From contig NZ_RJTM01000086.1 of assembly GCF_003725735.1 (NCBI RefSeq), positions 1 through 64,000 of the forward strand: a stretch of DNA of 64,000 nt. Direction: 5' to 3'. This DNA is from Sinomicrobium pectinilyticum. GTDB lineage: Bacteria; Bacteroidota; Bacteroidia; Flavobacteriales; Flavobacteriaceae. Of this stretch, positions 24,991 through 33,750 are shown piece by piece. The position numbers were made by a program, and so were the translations under genes. The stretch's first letter is position 1; the number at the start of each line of letters is the position of its first letter. Below the pieces are notes generated by a model. The model searched no databases. It was not told the origin of the DNA and worked only from the letters and a program-made list of their open reading frames with translations.

Positions 24991-26202
24991 TTATTTTTCT
25001 TTTCTGATATTGTTCCGGGAATGAAATTGTTCGATGGCCCGGTTTAGTTCCAGCAGGTCCTGTTCCGTACAATCGGGTTTGGATTGGAGCCGTATGATGC
25101 GGTCTACCAGTTTTTTTATAACATCTTTATTTTTGCCGGTCTTTGCGGCCAGGTTACGAACGAATTTATCGTTTAAATCGTTTGTTTCCAAATAATAATC
25201 GCTGCGTATCTTTTCCAGGAAATAGGTGATCTTCTTATCTACCAGGTTGGTGTGGTCCCTGGTTTCGTAATACAGGTTGCCTATGGTTTTGGTAAAGGCC
25301 ACAGTTGTGTTCTCCACGGGAGGAATAATTTTTACAATACGTTGCTTTCTCTTGGCGTTAAATATCATAAATACCAGTAATGCAGCCATACCGATATACC
25401 ATGCCCACCTCAGGGCCGGTTGTGATAAAATATACCGGAGCGGGGAATTTCCCAGTTCCGCACTCAGCCGGTCTTTGCAGTCGAAATAAAGTCCGCCCTG
25501 CGGCAGATAGGAGAGGACATCCGCTACATATTGATGATTATTACCTTTTAACAGATAATAATTGGTAAATATATAGGGGTAGGTATGCAACAGGAAATAT
25601 CCGTCCCCATAGGCTATCTTCACAAAATTGATCTTTTCTTTCCCGAAATTCTGGTATCCCAGAACAGTGGTGTTGACGGAATCCAGTTTGGAAAAACAGG
25701 TGCTCATCATGCCGTTATCCACAGGAATGGAATCTTTTTTCAACCGGGAATTGGCAAGGGTTATTTTTCCCTTGCTTTTCATACTGAAATCATATTCGGA
25801 AGCAAAACCCAGGGAATCCTGTAGTTCGGCAGGCATATTTTCGGACGCGATAAATACAGTATTCCCGGCGGCGGCATATCTGAGGAGTTCGCGGGTAGAA
25901 GTTTCGTCGGGTATATAATACCTGTTAATGTACAGGTAACTGTTGTCCGAAATATAGGTAGAATCGACCGGATCGCACAGATCGGCAATAAATTCATAGG
26001 GGGATACTTTTACGTCTTTTACTCCCCCGGCAAAGAAAGATGGTAATTCCGAGTACAATACCTTGAGTCCGTACGGTTTGGTATGCTTTTCATTAAAAGT
26101 GGGGCTCCAGTCTACCGGCTCCGGTCGTGAAAACTCGAATATGGTCACTACAATGATCAGCAGAACCAGAATCCCGGTATATAACTTTATCCTGTTGTTC
26201 AT
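24991..26202 (-). CDS. DUF4350 domain membrane protein
   Basis: This 403-residue protein has an N-terminal anchor (about 8-23) and a periplasmic DUF4350 segment (WSPTFNEKHTKPYGLKVLYSELPSFF is typical, about 32-57). A second membrane helix (about 268-288) and a charged cytoplasmic tail follow. DUF4350 proteins occur between DUF4129 and MoxR genes in bacteria and are of unknown function. It overlaps the DUF4129 gene by 4 bases and precedes moxR by 2 bases, so translation is probably coupled. Confidence 0.87.
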   Translation of the reverse strand: MNNRIKLYTGILVLLIIVVTIFEFSRPEPVDWSPTFNEKHTKPYGLKVLYSELPSFFAGGVKDVKVSPYEFIADLCDPVDSTYISDNSYLYINRYYIPDETSTRELLRYAAAGNTVFIASENMPAELQDSLGFASEYDFSMKSKGKITLANSRLKKDSIPVDNGMMSTCFSKLDSVNTTVLGYQNFGKEKINFVKIAYGDGYFLLHTYPYIFTNYYLLKGNNHQYVADVLSYLPQGGLYFDCKDRLSAELGNSPLRYILSQPALRWAWYIGMAALLVFMIFNAKRKQRIVKIIPPVENTTVAFTKTIGNLYYETRDHTNLVDKKITYFLEKIRSDYYLETNDLNDKFVRNLAAKTGKNKDVIKKLVDRIIRLQSKPDCTEQDLLELNRAIEQFHSRNNIRKEK

Positions 26203-26930
26203 TGGTTTACGGAGTTTATCAGCGCAGAAAAGGCACGGGCGGCATTGTCATACTGTGTACGGTCTATGTCAAACTCCCCGTACCAGATATAATTGTAGAG
26301 GTAGGAGGCATAACGGAAATCTTTTTGTAACCGGTGGTTTTCCAGTTCCCGGAGGTAATCGGAATTTGTTTTTTCGGCATCATAATCGATCAGCTCCCTT
26401 CCCGAGAGTTCTTTGAGCAGCCACAGATAGTAATACCGGACAGCTTCACGGTAATGTTGTCCGGAGACGGCATCGCTCACGAGTTGATGAAAATCCGTGG
26501 CGTGAATATTGTTTTCAATATCACGGGCAGCGATGATCTTGCGGTCGGACGGTTTGCGGAAAATCCATTGGCCTTCCCGGTTCATAATGGCCCTGACGAT
26601 AAAATAGACCACGGCAATGAAAATCAGGATGTAGAAAACCTTCAGGAAAATATCGGCAATATTTTCTGCCTGGTGCCTGGAACTGAGCTTAAAGAGATCG
26701 ATAAAGAACTGAATGATCGCTTCTTTGAGACGGGTAAACCAACCCGTGGCATTGGTTGTATCGTACTGGTATTCGGGCCCTGAATATTGTTGTCCGAAGC
26801 CTTCCGGAAATGTTCTTTTTTCCGGAGAAGAATTATCGATGCGCAAACTGTCCGCCGTCTCCCGGGCAAAGGACAGGGCGCCGAAGAAAAAACAGAAAAT
26901 AAAAGATAAAAAATACTTCTTCAACACCAT
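26199..26930 (-). CDS. DUF4129 domain membrane protein
   Basis: This 243-residue protein has a signal peptide or anchor at the N-terminus and a second membrane helix near 92-112. The C-terminal DUF4129 segment is visible as HYREAVRYYYLWLLKELSGRELIDYDAEKTNSDYLRELE (about 157-195), then IWYGEFDIDRTQYDNAARAF. DUF4129 is the C-terminal domain found after transglutaminase-like proteins and in MoxR clusters; function unknown. It overlaps the DUF4350 gene by 4 bases and sits 4 bases after the preceding membrane-protein gene. Confidence 0.87.
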   Translation of the reverse strand: MVLKKYFLSFIFCFFFGALSFARETADSLRIDNSSPEKRTFPEGFGQQYSGPEYQYDTTNATGWFTRLKEAIIQFFIDLFKLSSRHQAENIADIFLKVFYILIFIAVVYFIVRAIMNREGQWIFRKPSDRKIIAARDIENNIHATDFHQLVSDAVSGQHYREAVRYYYLWLLKELSGRELIDYDAEKTNSDYLRELENHRLQKDFRYASYLYNYIWYGEFDIDRTQYDNAARAFSALINSVNQ

Positions 26931-26934
26931 TTTT

Positions 26935-27888
26935 TTAATCCTCCGACCGGCCGATCTGATCTATGACCGAGGAGGTGTTTATATTTTCGCTTTCTTCTTT
27001 CAGACTAAAATAGATAATACCCTGGTTTATTTGTATGACAGTATTCCCCAGAAGACTTAGAAGAAAAGCAAACAAATAAACAAAGAGTATAAGTGTAAAA
27101 AATAACATGGCATTTTCTTCGGCATTGGCATCCAGCCCGGAGGGGCTTATCACAATGGAAAAAATACCCGCCATGTAGGGGATAAGCGTAACGGCACCTT
27201 GAATGATCTGTACCATCAGATAAAAGAGAGCCACACACCCTACCGATGTCCAGAAACGTTTGGTGGTTAACTGAAAACCATATCCGAAACAGTCAAATAC
27301 ACCTTTATCCGAATTAAGGTACTCCATCAGGGCATTGTTATATGTAAGCGTGATGGCCCCTAAAAGAACGGGTAGTAAAAATATTCCGATTATGGTAATG
27401 AACAGGATGAACATGGCAATCCCTGCCCCGAGAAAAACGGCCAGGGACAATAATACGGAAGCCAGTATGTAAATGATAAGTTTACCGATATTGTCTTTTA
27501 TAGCCTTAACAATATCCTTTCCCGTAAAGTCATTGGAACCTTTCCTGGAATAGAGCAGCATATATACCGGTGTATAGGTATAGGTCAGAAAAGCCACAAA
27601 AACGGCAACCGCTATAAACAAACAGAGAAAAATCAGGACAACGATACCATTGTTGTTAAAGTAATTCTCTATTGCCGTATCGGGGCTGCCACCGCCCGGG
27701 GTGAAGGACGATGTCATTAAAGAGGTATAAACCTTTATGAAAAAGTACATAAGTACCATAAGAATCAGTATAAACCCTCCGTTTATGACGAAAAAATGTT
27801 TGAAGAAATGTTTTCCGTTTTGCTTTATAAAAGCAAACGTATCGGAAAATAATTCCCCGAAATCCCTTTTCCTGTAAAGCTGTATCAT
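26935..27888 (-). CDS. polytopic membrane protein of the MoxR cluster
   Basis: This 317-residue protein has about six membrane helices and the N-terminal motif KRDFGELFSDTFAFIKQNGKHFFKHFF, which I know from flavobacterial proteins in the same position. The fold resembles the membrane region of glycerophosphodiester phosphodiesterase-linked proteins, but no catalytic domain is present. Its start overlaps the SpoIIM gene by 4 bases and its stop is 4 bases before the DUF4129 gene. Function unknown; probably part of the membrane complex that the MoxR protein serves. Confidence 0.82.
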   Translation of the reverse strand: MIQLYRKRDFGELFSDTFAFIKQNGKHFFKHFFVINGGFILILMVLMYFFIKVYTSLMTSSFTPGGGSPDTAIENYFNNNGIVVLIFLCLFIAVAVFVAFLTYTYTPVYMLLYSRKGSNDFTGKDIVKAIKDNIGKLIIYILASVLLSLAVFLGAGIAMFILFITIIGIFLLPVLLGAITLTYNNALMEYLNSDKGVFDCFGYGFQLTTKRFWTSVGCVALFYLMVQIIQGAVTLIPYMAGIFSIVISPSGLDANAEENAMLFFTLILFVYLFAFLLSLLGNTVIQINQGIIYFSLKEESENINTSSVIDQIGRSED

Positions 27889-28853
27889 AAATGCGGATTG
27901 ATTTTTCTGGTTACCATAAAAGGATAAAAAATATAATAGAAGGTAATGAACGCAAGAGTAGCAAGGATAATGGTTACCGAGAGCGCATTTGGCATGGCTG
28001 CGGAATAACGGGTAACAAAACCTTCCAGAAAACCGGCCATAACAAAGAAGGGAAAGGTGCTGAGAAGTATCTTTATCCCGTCTTTAAAAGCCATTTTAAA
28101 GGAAGTTTTTCTGGAATATGTACCAGGGAAGAGTATGCCCGCACCAAGAATAAAGCCGGCAGCACCTGTTACTACGATGGCAAATATTTCCATGGCACCG
28201 TGTATCCATATGCCGCGGACACTTTCCCACAAAACTCCTTCGGCCTGGAACATGTACTGAAATGCCCCCAGCATAATGCCGTTTTGCAATAATATCCACC
28301 CGGTGCCGAGTCCGCCGAAAATGCCATAGACAAATGCCCGCATTCCTACATAGATATTGTTAATGGTAATACCTATGAAACTGCCCCAGTTACTTCCGCT
28401 TTTGTAAACAGCTACCGGGTCCCCGTTCTGTATATTGTCGAGGGTCATGTTTACATAGCCGTCCCCGAGTATCAGGCGTACGAAAGTATCGTCATATGCA
28501 GCCGATACGGCTCCGATGGCCGCAAAGGCAAAAAAGAGAATAAAGGCATAGGCAAAATATCTCCGGTACTGATATACCGTCATCGGGACCTCCGTCCGGA
28601 AAAAATACAGGAATCGATTGGTCTCCTGTCGTTTAGTCCGGTATATTCGCTGAAAGGCCCGGGCTGCCAGTTGATTGAGATATGCTATGACCTTGCTTTT
28701 CGGGTAGTAGGTCTGGGCATACGACAGGTCATTGATGAGATGGATGTATAAAGTGGCCAGCTCATCCGGGTTTTTAAACCGTTGGTTGAAAACAGCTTTT
28801 TCAAAGTTGAGCCATTTTTCTTTATTTTGTTTTATGAAGGCTACTTCTCTCAT
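27885..28853 (-). CDS. SpoIIM-family (DUF95) membrane protein
   Basis: This 322-residue protein of the stage II sporulation M superfamily begins with a soluble helical part (1-100, MREVAFIKQNKEKWLNFEKAV is typical). Several membrane helices follow, with NNIYVGMRAFVYGIFGGLGTGWILLQNGIMLGAF and IWIHGAMEIFAIVVTGAAGFILGAGIL, which match the family's conserved core. In sporulators SpoIIM works with a peptidoglycan hydrolase. In non-sporulating Bacteroidota its role is unknown, but it regularly pairs with RDD and MoxR genes, as here. It is first in the operon, behind a good promoter at 28987-29017. Confidence 0.9.
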   Translation of the reverse strand: MREVAFIKQNKEKWLNFEKAVFNQRFKNPDELATLYIHLINDLSYAQTYYPKSKVIAYLNQLAARAFQRIYRTKRQETNRFLYFFRTEVPMTVYQYRRYFAYAFILFFAFAAIGAVSAAYDDTFVRLILGDGYVNMTLDNIQNGDPVAVYKSGSNWGSFIGITINNIYVGMRAFVYGIFGGLGTGWILLQNGIMLGAFQYMFQAEGVLWESVRGIWIHGAMEIFAIVVTGAAGFILGAGILFPGTYSRKTSFKMAFKDGIKILLSTFPFFVMAGFLEGFVTRYSAAMPNALSVTIILATLAFITFYYIFYPFMVTRKINPHL

Positions 28854-28986
28854 AGTCCTGGTTAAATGCTCGCGGTATTGAGTAGTTCCGCCGGAGACAT
28901 GCGATAGTACGTCAAATAAGGCGTGTTGAAAGTGTAAAGTTAAAATAAAACTGATACTTTTACATCGGGCGCACGGTTATTTTGTT

Positions 28987-29017
28987 CAAATATACCGGAT
29001 TTAAGGGATGGATACAA
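28987..29017 (-). promoter_or_regulatory. promoter of the spoIIM-moxR operon
   Basis: On the minus strand TTG (complement of 29015-29017), 20 bases, then the perfect -7 box TATATTTG (complement of 28987-28994). The leader to the SpoIIM start is about 130 bases. Confidence 0.7.
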
Positions 29018-29106
29018 TGACTGCCGGTACAGTAATTTAGAGGTGAAAAATAATGCTATACGGCAATTGCCGCTCCGCATGCGATTAAATATCAGAAGAC
29101 AGTGAT

Positions 29107-29850
29107 ATGGCAGAACTACAAATAAATACAACCCAGAACGTTAATATCAGTTTTACTGCTGCTTCCGTAGGAGAACGTATCCTTGCCTATATTATTGATA
29201 TGCTCATAAAAGTGGCCTATGCCGTGGTGGTTTACCAGATATTGTTCCGGCTTCTGGCGTTTGACCGTTTACTGAGCGGAATGGACCAATGGTCGCAGAT
29301 AGCTGTTGTACTGATCTTCTTTCTGCCTTTTATATTCTATACCCTTTTGTTCGAATCCATGCTCGAAGGGCAAACCCCCGGCAAGAGGCTGCTCAAGATT
29401 AAAGTAGTGAAAATAGACGGTTATCAGGCTTCGTTCCCGGATTATCTCATCCGATGGTTTCTCAGGATAGTGGATATCAATATGCTTAGTGGTATCATTG
29501 CCATTATCAGTATTGTGGCCAGTGAAAAAAGCCAGCGGCTGGGCGATATGACAGCGGGTACTTCGGTAATAAGTCTGAAAAACAAGGTAACCATAGACCA
29601 CACGATCCTGGAAAACCTGCAGGAAGGCTACCAGCCTGTATATCCTTCCGTGATCCGTTTATCCGATAATGATACACGGATTATTAAAGAGACCTTTTTG
29701 TCAGCCAAAAAATCAAGGGACAGACTGGTGATGCTGAAACTGAAGACAAAAATAGAAGAAGTGATACAGGTGAAGGCGGTGGAGCCGGATGTGAACTCAT
29801 TTATAGACAGGGTACTTAAGGATTATAATTATTTTACTCAAAAAATGTAG
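29107..29850 (+). CDS. RDD-family membrane protein
   Basis: This 247-residue protein has the RDD domain in its first 150 residues. ASVGERILAYIIDMLIK carries the N-terminal Arg and Asp, and EGQTPGKRLLKIKVVKIDG and RWFLRIVD complete the three conserved positions. There are four membrane helices, then a charged cytoplasmic tail (about 160-247). RDD proteins may be transporters or regulators; function is unsettled. It is divergent from the SpoIIM-MoxR operon, with 253 bases between starts, and the two are a recurring pair in flavobacteria. Confidence 0.9.
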   Translation: MAELQINTTQNVNISFTAASVGERILAYIIDMLIKVAYAVVVYQILFRLLAFDRLLSGMDQWSQIAVVLIFFLPFIFYTLLFESMLEGQTPGKRLLKIKVVKIDGYQASFPDYLIRWFLRIVDINMLSGIIAIISIVASEKSQRLGDMTAGTSVISLKNKVTIDHTILENLQEGYQPVYPSVIRLSDNDTRIIKETFLSAKKSRDRLVMLKLKTKIEEVIQVKAVEPDVNSFIDRVLKDYNYFTQKM

Positions 29851-29919
29851 AAGCGGAAGCAATCCGCTGCAGATAGACCAATCAAACGGATGCCTGAAAA
29901 CCCATAAACCCAAATTGGA

Positions 29920-30534
29920 ATGTTTTACCTTGTTATAGATCTTCTCGGTGTGGTATCCTTTGCCATATCGGGCGTTCTGGCGGCTTTGCAGAAAAAACTG
30001 GATATTTTCGGCGTTTTTATTATTGCTTTTGTCACGGCCGTAGGGGGCGGAACTATCCGCGATATCCTCATCGGAACGGAACCTGTCACCTGGCTCCAGG
30101 ACAATGTATATATGTACACAATTATCATAACGGTAATTTTTGCGTTGATCTTTAAGGAAAAGCTGAAGTATCTGCGTACGTCCCTTTTTCTTTTTGATAC
30201 CATAGGAATAGGCCTTTATACATTAGTGGGGATAGAAAAAGGTCTGGCAGTGGAATTGAGTGCCGTAATGTGCGTTGTTCTGGGCACCATTACCGCCTGC
30301 TTCGGAGGGGTCGTCCGCGATATTTTATGTAATGATATCCCTGTGATCTTCCATAGGGAGATCTATGCCACCGCATGTGTAGTGGGGGCAGTGGCTTATT
30401 TTTTGTTGAGGTCACTGCCGGTATCCGATGATGTGGTTTTTATAGCATCCATTCTTATCGTTATTGCCATAAGGTTACTGGCGGTGAAATTTCAACTTGC
30501 CCTTCCGAGTATCTATGGAAAAAACGGGAAGTGA
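29920..30534 (+). CDS. trimeric intracellular cation (TRIC) channel family protein
   Basis: This 204-residue membrane protein of the UPF0126/TRIC family has seven helices in two repeats with GGGTIRDILIG (about 43-53) and GGVVRDILCNDIPVIF (about 129-144). These conserved glycine-arginine-aspartate motifs line the potassium-permeable pore in characterised TRIC channels. It lies 69 bases after the RDD gene and ends in a stem-loop that covers its own stop codon. Confidence 0.9.
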   Translation: MFYLVIDLLGVVSFAISGVLAALQKKLDIFGVFIIAFVTAVGGGTIRDILIGTEPVTWLQDNVYMYTIIITVIFALIFKEKLKYLRTSLFLFDTIGIGLYTLVGIEKGLAVELSAVMCVVLGTITACFGGVVRDILCNDIPVIFHREIYATACVVGAVAYFLLRSLPVSDDVVFIASILIVIAIRLLAVKFQLALPSIYGKNGK

Positions 30535-30580
30535 GTTATTGTCCTCCGGCCTTAATCCCACCTGAGTTTTCCCGTTTTTT
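30519..30580 (+). terminator. terminator-like stem after TRIC gene
   Basis: AAAAAACGGGAA (30519-30530) and TTCCCGTTTTTT (30569-30580) form a perfect 12-bp stem with a 38-base loop containing the stop codon of the TRIC gene. The 3' arm ends in a T run. The long loop makes it atypical. Confidence 0.55.
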
Positions 30581-30632
30581 AGTGCTTTTATAAATCTCCT
30601 TTTTTACCTTTACGCGCAGAAATAAATTTCGT

Positions 30633-31511
30633 ATGCATCTACATTGTATTGGAATAGGAGAAGACAAACTATATACTCTTGCCCGCGCCCTGCGGGAATG
30701 TGGATATGTGGTAAGTGGCAGTGGTGAGGATATCTCCGCTGCGCAAAAATCCGAAATGGAAGAAGAGGGATGGCCGGTAACCGGTGAGACCCCTTCGGCC
30801 GGACAGATACACACCGGACTGGAAGGAGTAATAACCGGGGCCCATGTAAAACCGGATCACCCGGAATTGCTGAAAGCTGCTGATCTGGAAATAAAAATTT
30901 ATTCCGTTCCGGAATTCTTGTATGAATTTGCCCGCTATAAGACCCGGGTAGTTATAGGAGGCGATTCGGGAAGGGCTGCCATAGCATCCGTAATACTGCA
31001 CGTGCTGGAATATCACAACAGGGAAGTAGACCATGTAATCTCCGGTGAACCGGAGCATACGGCACACCTTACGAAAGACAATGACTTTATACTTCTTACG
31101 GGTAATGACCTGCCTTCGTCTGAAACGGATAAAACCCCGGAATTTCACTGGTACCGGCCCAATATTGCCCTGTTAAGCGGAATGGGTGCGGAAACGGAAA
31201 CCGAAGAACATTTCCGGATTTTTGTAGACCGTATAGTTAAGGGAGGCATTGCAGTCTATAACGAGGAAGATGAAAAACTGAAAACCATAGTGGAAACGTC
31301 CGAAAATCCTATCCGCAAACATCCGTACGGCCGACCGGAATACGAAGAGGAGAACGGGGCTATTATACTGGATACACCGGAAGGACCGATGCCTCTCGAA
31401 CTGCCGGATGAACTGGCATTGCATCACCTTGCCGGCGCAAAATGGATCTGTCAGCATATGGGAGTAGATGAAGACGATTTTTATGAAGCGATCGCTGCAT
31501 ATGGTATGTAA
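30633..31511 (+). CDS. Mur-ligase-like protein (Mpl relative), probably inactive and truncated
   Basis: This 292-residue protein is clearly related to flavobacterial Mpl/MurC-type ligases of about 450 residues: segments GGIAVYNEEDEKLK, ENPIRKHPY and HLAGAKWICQHMGVDEDDFYEAIA are close to what I recall of active homologues. Yet the ATP-binding GSHGKTT is replaced by GDSGRAA (110-116), so the P-loop Lys and Thr are gone. The AWDHINVF region reads MGAETETEEH, and the whole C-terminal domain is missing because a stop follows EAIAAYGM. The frame is otherwise intact and well composed, so it may be a retained pseudoenzyme and not a decaying gene. It is followed by radC. Family comparison is from memory. 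Confidence 0.72.
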   Translation: MHLHCIGIGEDKLYTLARALRECGYVVSGSGEDISAAQKSEMEEEGWPVTGETPSAGQIHTGLEGVITGAHVKPDHPELLKAADLEIKIYSVPEFLYEFARYKTRVVIGGDSGRAAIASVILHVLEYHNREVDHVISGEPEHTAHLTKDNDFILLTGNDLPSSETDKTPEFHWYRPNIALLSGMGAETETEEHFRIFVDRIVKGGIAVYNEEDEKLKTIVETSENPIRKHPYGRPEYEEENGAIILDTPEGPMPLELPDELALHHLAGAKWICQHMGVDEDDFYEAIAAYGM

Positions 31512-31544
31512 AGGTTAAAACGGGTTTTTCATGTGTGGGTAAAT

Positions 31545-31576
31545 TTGTAAAAATCCCATCAAAAACTTTATCTTTA
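31545..31576 (+). promoter_or_regulatory. radC promoter candidate
   Basis: TTG (31545-31547), 21 bases, then TATCTTTA (31569-31576, seven of eight positions incl. spacer), 16 bases before the radC ATG. A perfect TAAATTTG box at 31540-31547 is an alternative. Confidence 0.45.
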
Positions 31577-31592
31577 TGCAAAATACGACCGC

Positions 31593-32288
31593 ATGGAAAA
31601 AACGGCATCCTTTTCCATAAAGAACTGGAAAGAAGATGACAGACCACGAGAAAAGTTATCACAGAAAGGCAGGGAAGTACTCACCGATGCCGAACTCATA
31701 GCCATACTGTTAGGAAGCGGCAATAAAGATGAAAGTGCCGTAGGACTTTCCAAGCGGATATTGTCTGCTGCAAATAACAACCTCAATGAACTGGGGAAAT
31801 TTTCCATAAGACAGCTCACACAGTTCAAAGGAATAGGGGATGCCAAGGCTATTACTATTGCTGCTGCTCTCGAACTGGGCAGGAGACGACGGAAGGAAGA
31901 GGCCCTGGAGCGGATGAAAATAATCAGCAGCAAATCGGTATTTGAACTTATGCAGCCCATAGTGGGAGAACTCCCTCATGAAGAGTTCTGGATCATATAT
32001 CTCAACAATTCCAATAAGGTCATACAATATGTTCAATTGAGCAAAGGAGGGATTACGGGGACATTGGTAGATGTTAGGCTGGTGATGAAACGCGCCCTCG
32101 AACTGGGAGCTACCGCCATAGTACTGGTACATAATCATCCTTCGGGTACTTTGCTGCCGAGTGAAGCAGATAAACAACTCACACAAAAGCTGAAAACAGC
32201 CTCCGAAAGCCTGGATATCAGTGTTCTGGATCATTTGATCATTACGGAAGAAAACTATTTCAGTTTTGCGGACCAGAGAATACTGTGA
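31593..32288 (+). CDS. radC: RadC/JAB-domain DNA-repair-associated protein
   Basis: This 231-residue protein of the RadC family has an N-terminal helix-hairpin-helix (about residues 15-95: LTDAELIAILLGSG and FKGIGDAKAITIAAALELGRR). The C-terminal JAB1/MPN+ metalloprotease-like domain carries HNHPSGTLLPSEAD (H-x-H-P-S-G ... S-x-x-D), so the zinc ligands are intact. The original DNA-repair role of RadC is doubtful; the family function is uncertain. It stands between a Mur-ligase-like gene and a polysaccharide-deacetylase-like gene. Confidence 0.93.
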   Translation: MEKTASFSIKNWKEDDRPREKLSQKGREVLTDAELIAILLGSGNKDESAVGLSKRILSAANNNLNELGKFSIRQLTQFKGIGDAKAITIAAALELGRRRRKEEALERMKIISSKSVFELMQPIVGELPHEEFWIIYLNNSNKVIQYVQLSKGGITGTLVDVRLVMKRALELGATAIVLVHNHPSGTLLPSEADKQLTQKLKTASESLDISVLDHLIITEENYFSFADQRIL

Positions 32289-32402
32289 GCCCGGAATGCG
32301 AGATACCGTTTTTGAAGCATTCGCAGAGAAAAGGTATGTATACGGGCTTGCCGGGTCTGTGGTTGTTGCCATAGCTGTCAAATGCCAACGGAAAGAACAG
32401 GA

Positions 32403-33713
32403 ATGTTATTAGTCTATACACATAAGATCACGCCGAGGGTTACTTATATCATGAAGCACGTTTTTAAGAATATGCTTCAGACAGAAGTTGCCATAACGGC
32501 CAAAGTAGAAGACTTCATTGCACATACGGGACCGAAGATCACCTATACCCGGCATCCGCTGCAAAATGAGTTTTTCGTGCGCAGCCATGATATCCTTTTT
32601 GAACAGGGCATTACCACCCTGGAAATCAATGTGCAATCATGGGAAGATGTCCCCTGCTTTTTCGGCATAGGGGATAAAGGAAGCATCCCTTTTGATATTT
32701 TTGCCGCCAGTTTTTATCTTTTGAGCAGGTACGAGGAATATCTGCCCCACGTAAAAGACGAGCACGGAAGATATCCCGCCAGGGAAAGCCTTGCCTGGGA
32801 GCACGGTTTCCTGGAGGTGCCGGTCATCGATTACTGGGTAAGAAAATTAGCCGTGGCCCTGAGCAAAAGGTTCCCGGAAGAAAATTTCGGGAAAAGGAAA
32901 ACCGGGTATGTTTCGGTTATGGATATTGCTGTGGCCTATGCTTACAGGAAAAAGGGAATTATCCGTACCCTGGCCGGGACATTAATGGATATAACTGCCT
33001 TTAAGATCAACAAGGTGCTGGAAAGATACATGGTGTTACTGGGACTGAAAAAGGACCCTTATGACTATTTTGAGGAGTTGATCGAGGCGCATAAAAAATA
33101 CGGAACGGAAGCCCTCTTTTTCTTCCTGCTGGGTGATTATTCGGCATTTGACAAGAACATACCTTATAATAAGGGATCATTTCGGACGCTGATTAAGTCG
33201 GTAGCTGATTACCATATTGTGTCGCTTATGATGTCGTATTATGCCGTAAATGATGTGGCACGGCTTAAGAAGGAGCGAAAACGCCTGATAAATATTATTA
33301 ACAGGCCGGTGAAAAGGGCAAGGGCCCGCTATAACCGCCTCCTTATACCCGATACCTTTAAAGATGAGGTAGAAGCCGGGTTTAATGAAGATTATACTAT
33401 GGGATATTCCAATTTTCCGGGGTTCCGGGCGGGAACCTGTACCCCTTTTCATTTTTATGATATTAGTTACGAGATACAGCTTCCGTTGAAAATAAATCCG
33501 TTTTGTGTCCAGGATTCTGCCCTGACAGCCTTTGAAAGCGGAGAAAAGGCGATAGCAAAAATGCAGGAACTCTATAGCAGAATACAACAGGTAGGAGGGG
33601 ATTTTATTACCGTATTTTCCAACGAAAGGTGGATAGAAGAAACACAGGTGAATTTACGGAATGTATATATGCGGTGGATAGCATATGTTGCGGAAAATGG
33701 AACGGATGAATAA
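32403..33713 (+). CDS. polysaccharide-deacetylase-like protein, catalytic residues apparently lost
   Basis: This 436-residue protein matches a flavobacterial family annotated as polysaccharide deacetylase: the N-terminus MLLVYTHKITPRVTYI and FDIFAASFYLLSRYEEYLPHVKDEHGRYPA are familiar. In members I recall, metal and catalytic residues lie in IDVDMAY, LHPSY, SRQH and WHNE. Here those stretches read MDIAVAY (173-179), LMMSY (275-279), RARARY (305-310) and FSNE (405-408), so the second Asp and the three His are absent. The frame is intact. ATG 32403 is preferred over 32382. It follows radC by 114 bases and may be a non-catalytic binding protein. Confidence 0.7.
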   Translation: MLLVYTHKITPRVTYIMKHVFKNMLQTEVAITAKVEDFIAHTGPKITYTRHPLQNEFFVRSHDILFEQGITTLEINVQSWEDVPCFFGIGDKGSIPFDIFAASFYLLSRYEEYLPHVKDEHGRYPARESLAWEHGFLEVPVIDYWVRKLAVALSKRFPEENFGKRKTGYVSVMDIAVAYAYRKKGIIRTLAGTLMDITAFKINKVLERYMVLLGLKKDPYDYFEELIEAHKKYGTEALFFFLLGDYSAFDKNIPYNKGSFRTLIKSVADYHIVSLMMSYYAVNDVARLKKERKRLINIINRPVKRARARYNRLLIPDTFKDEVEAGFNEDYTMGYSNFPGFRAGTCTPFHFYDISYEIQLPLKINPFCVQDSALTAFESGEKAIAKMQELYSRIQQVGGDFITVFSNERWIEETQVNLRNVYMRWIAYVAENGTDE

Positions 33714-33750
33714 TAAAACACTGGCAACAGGCCAACCAAAAAGAAATTCA

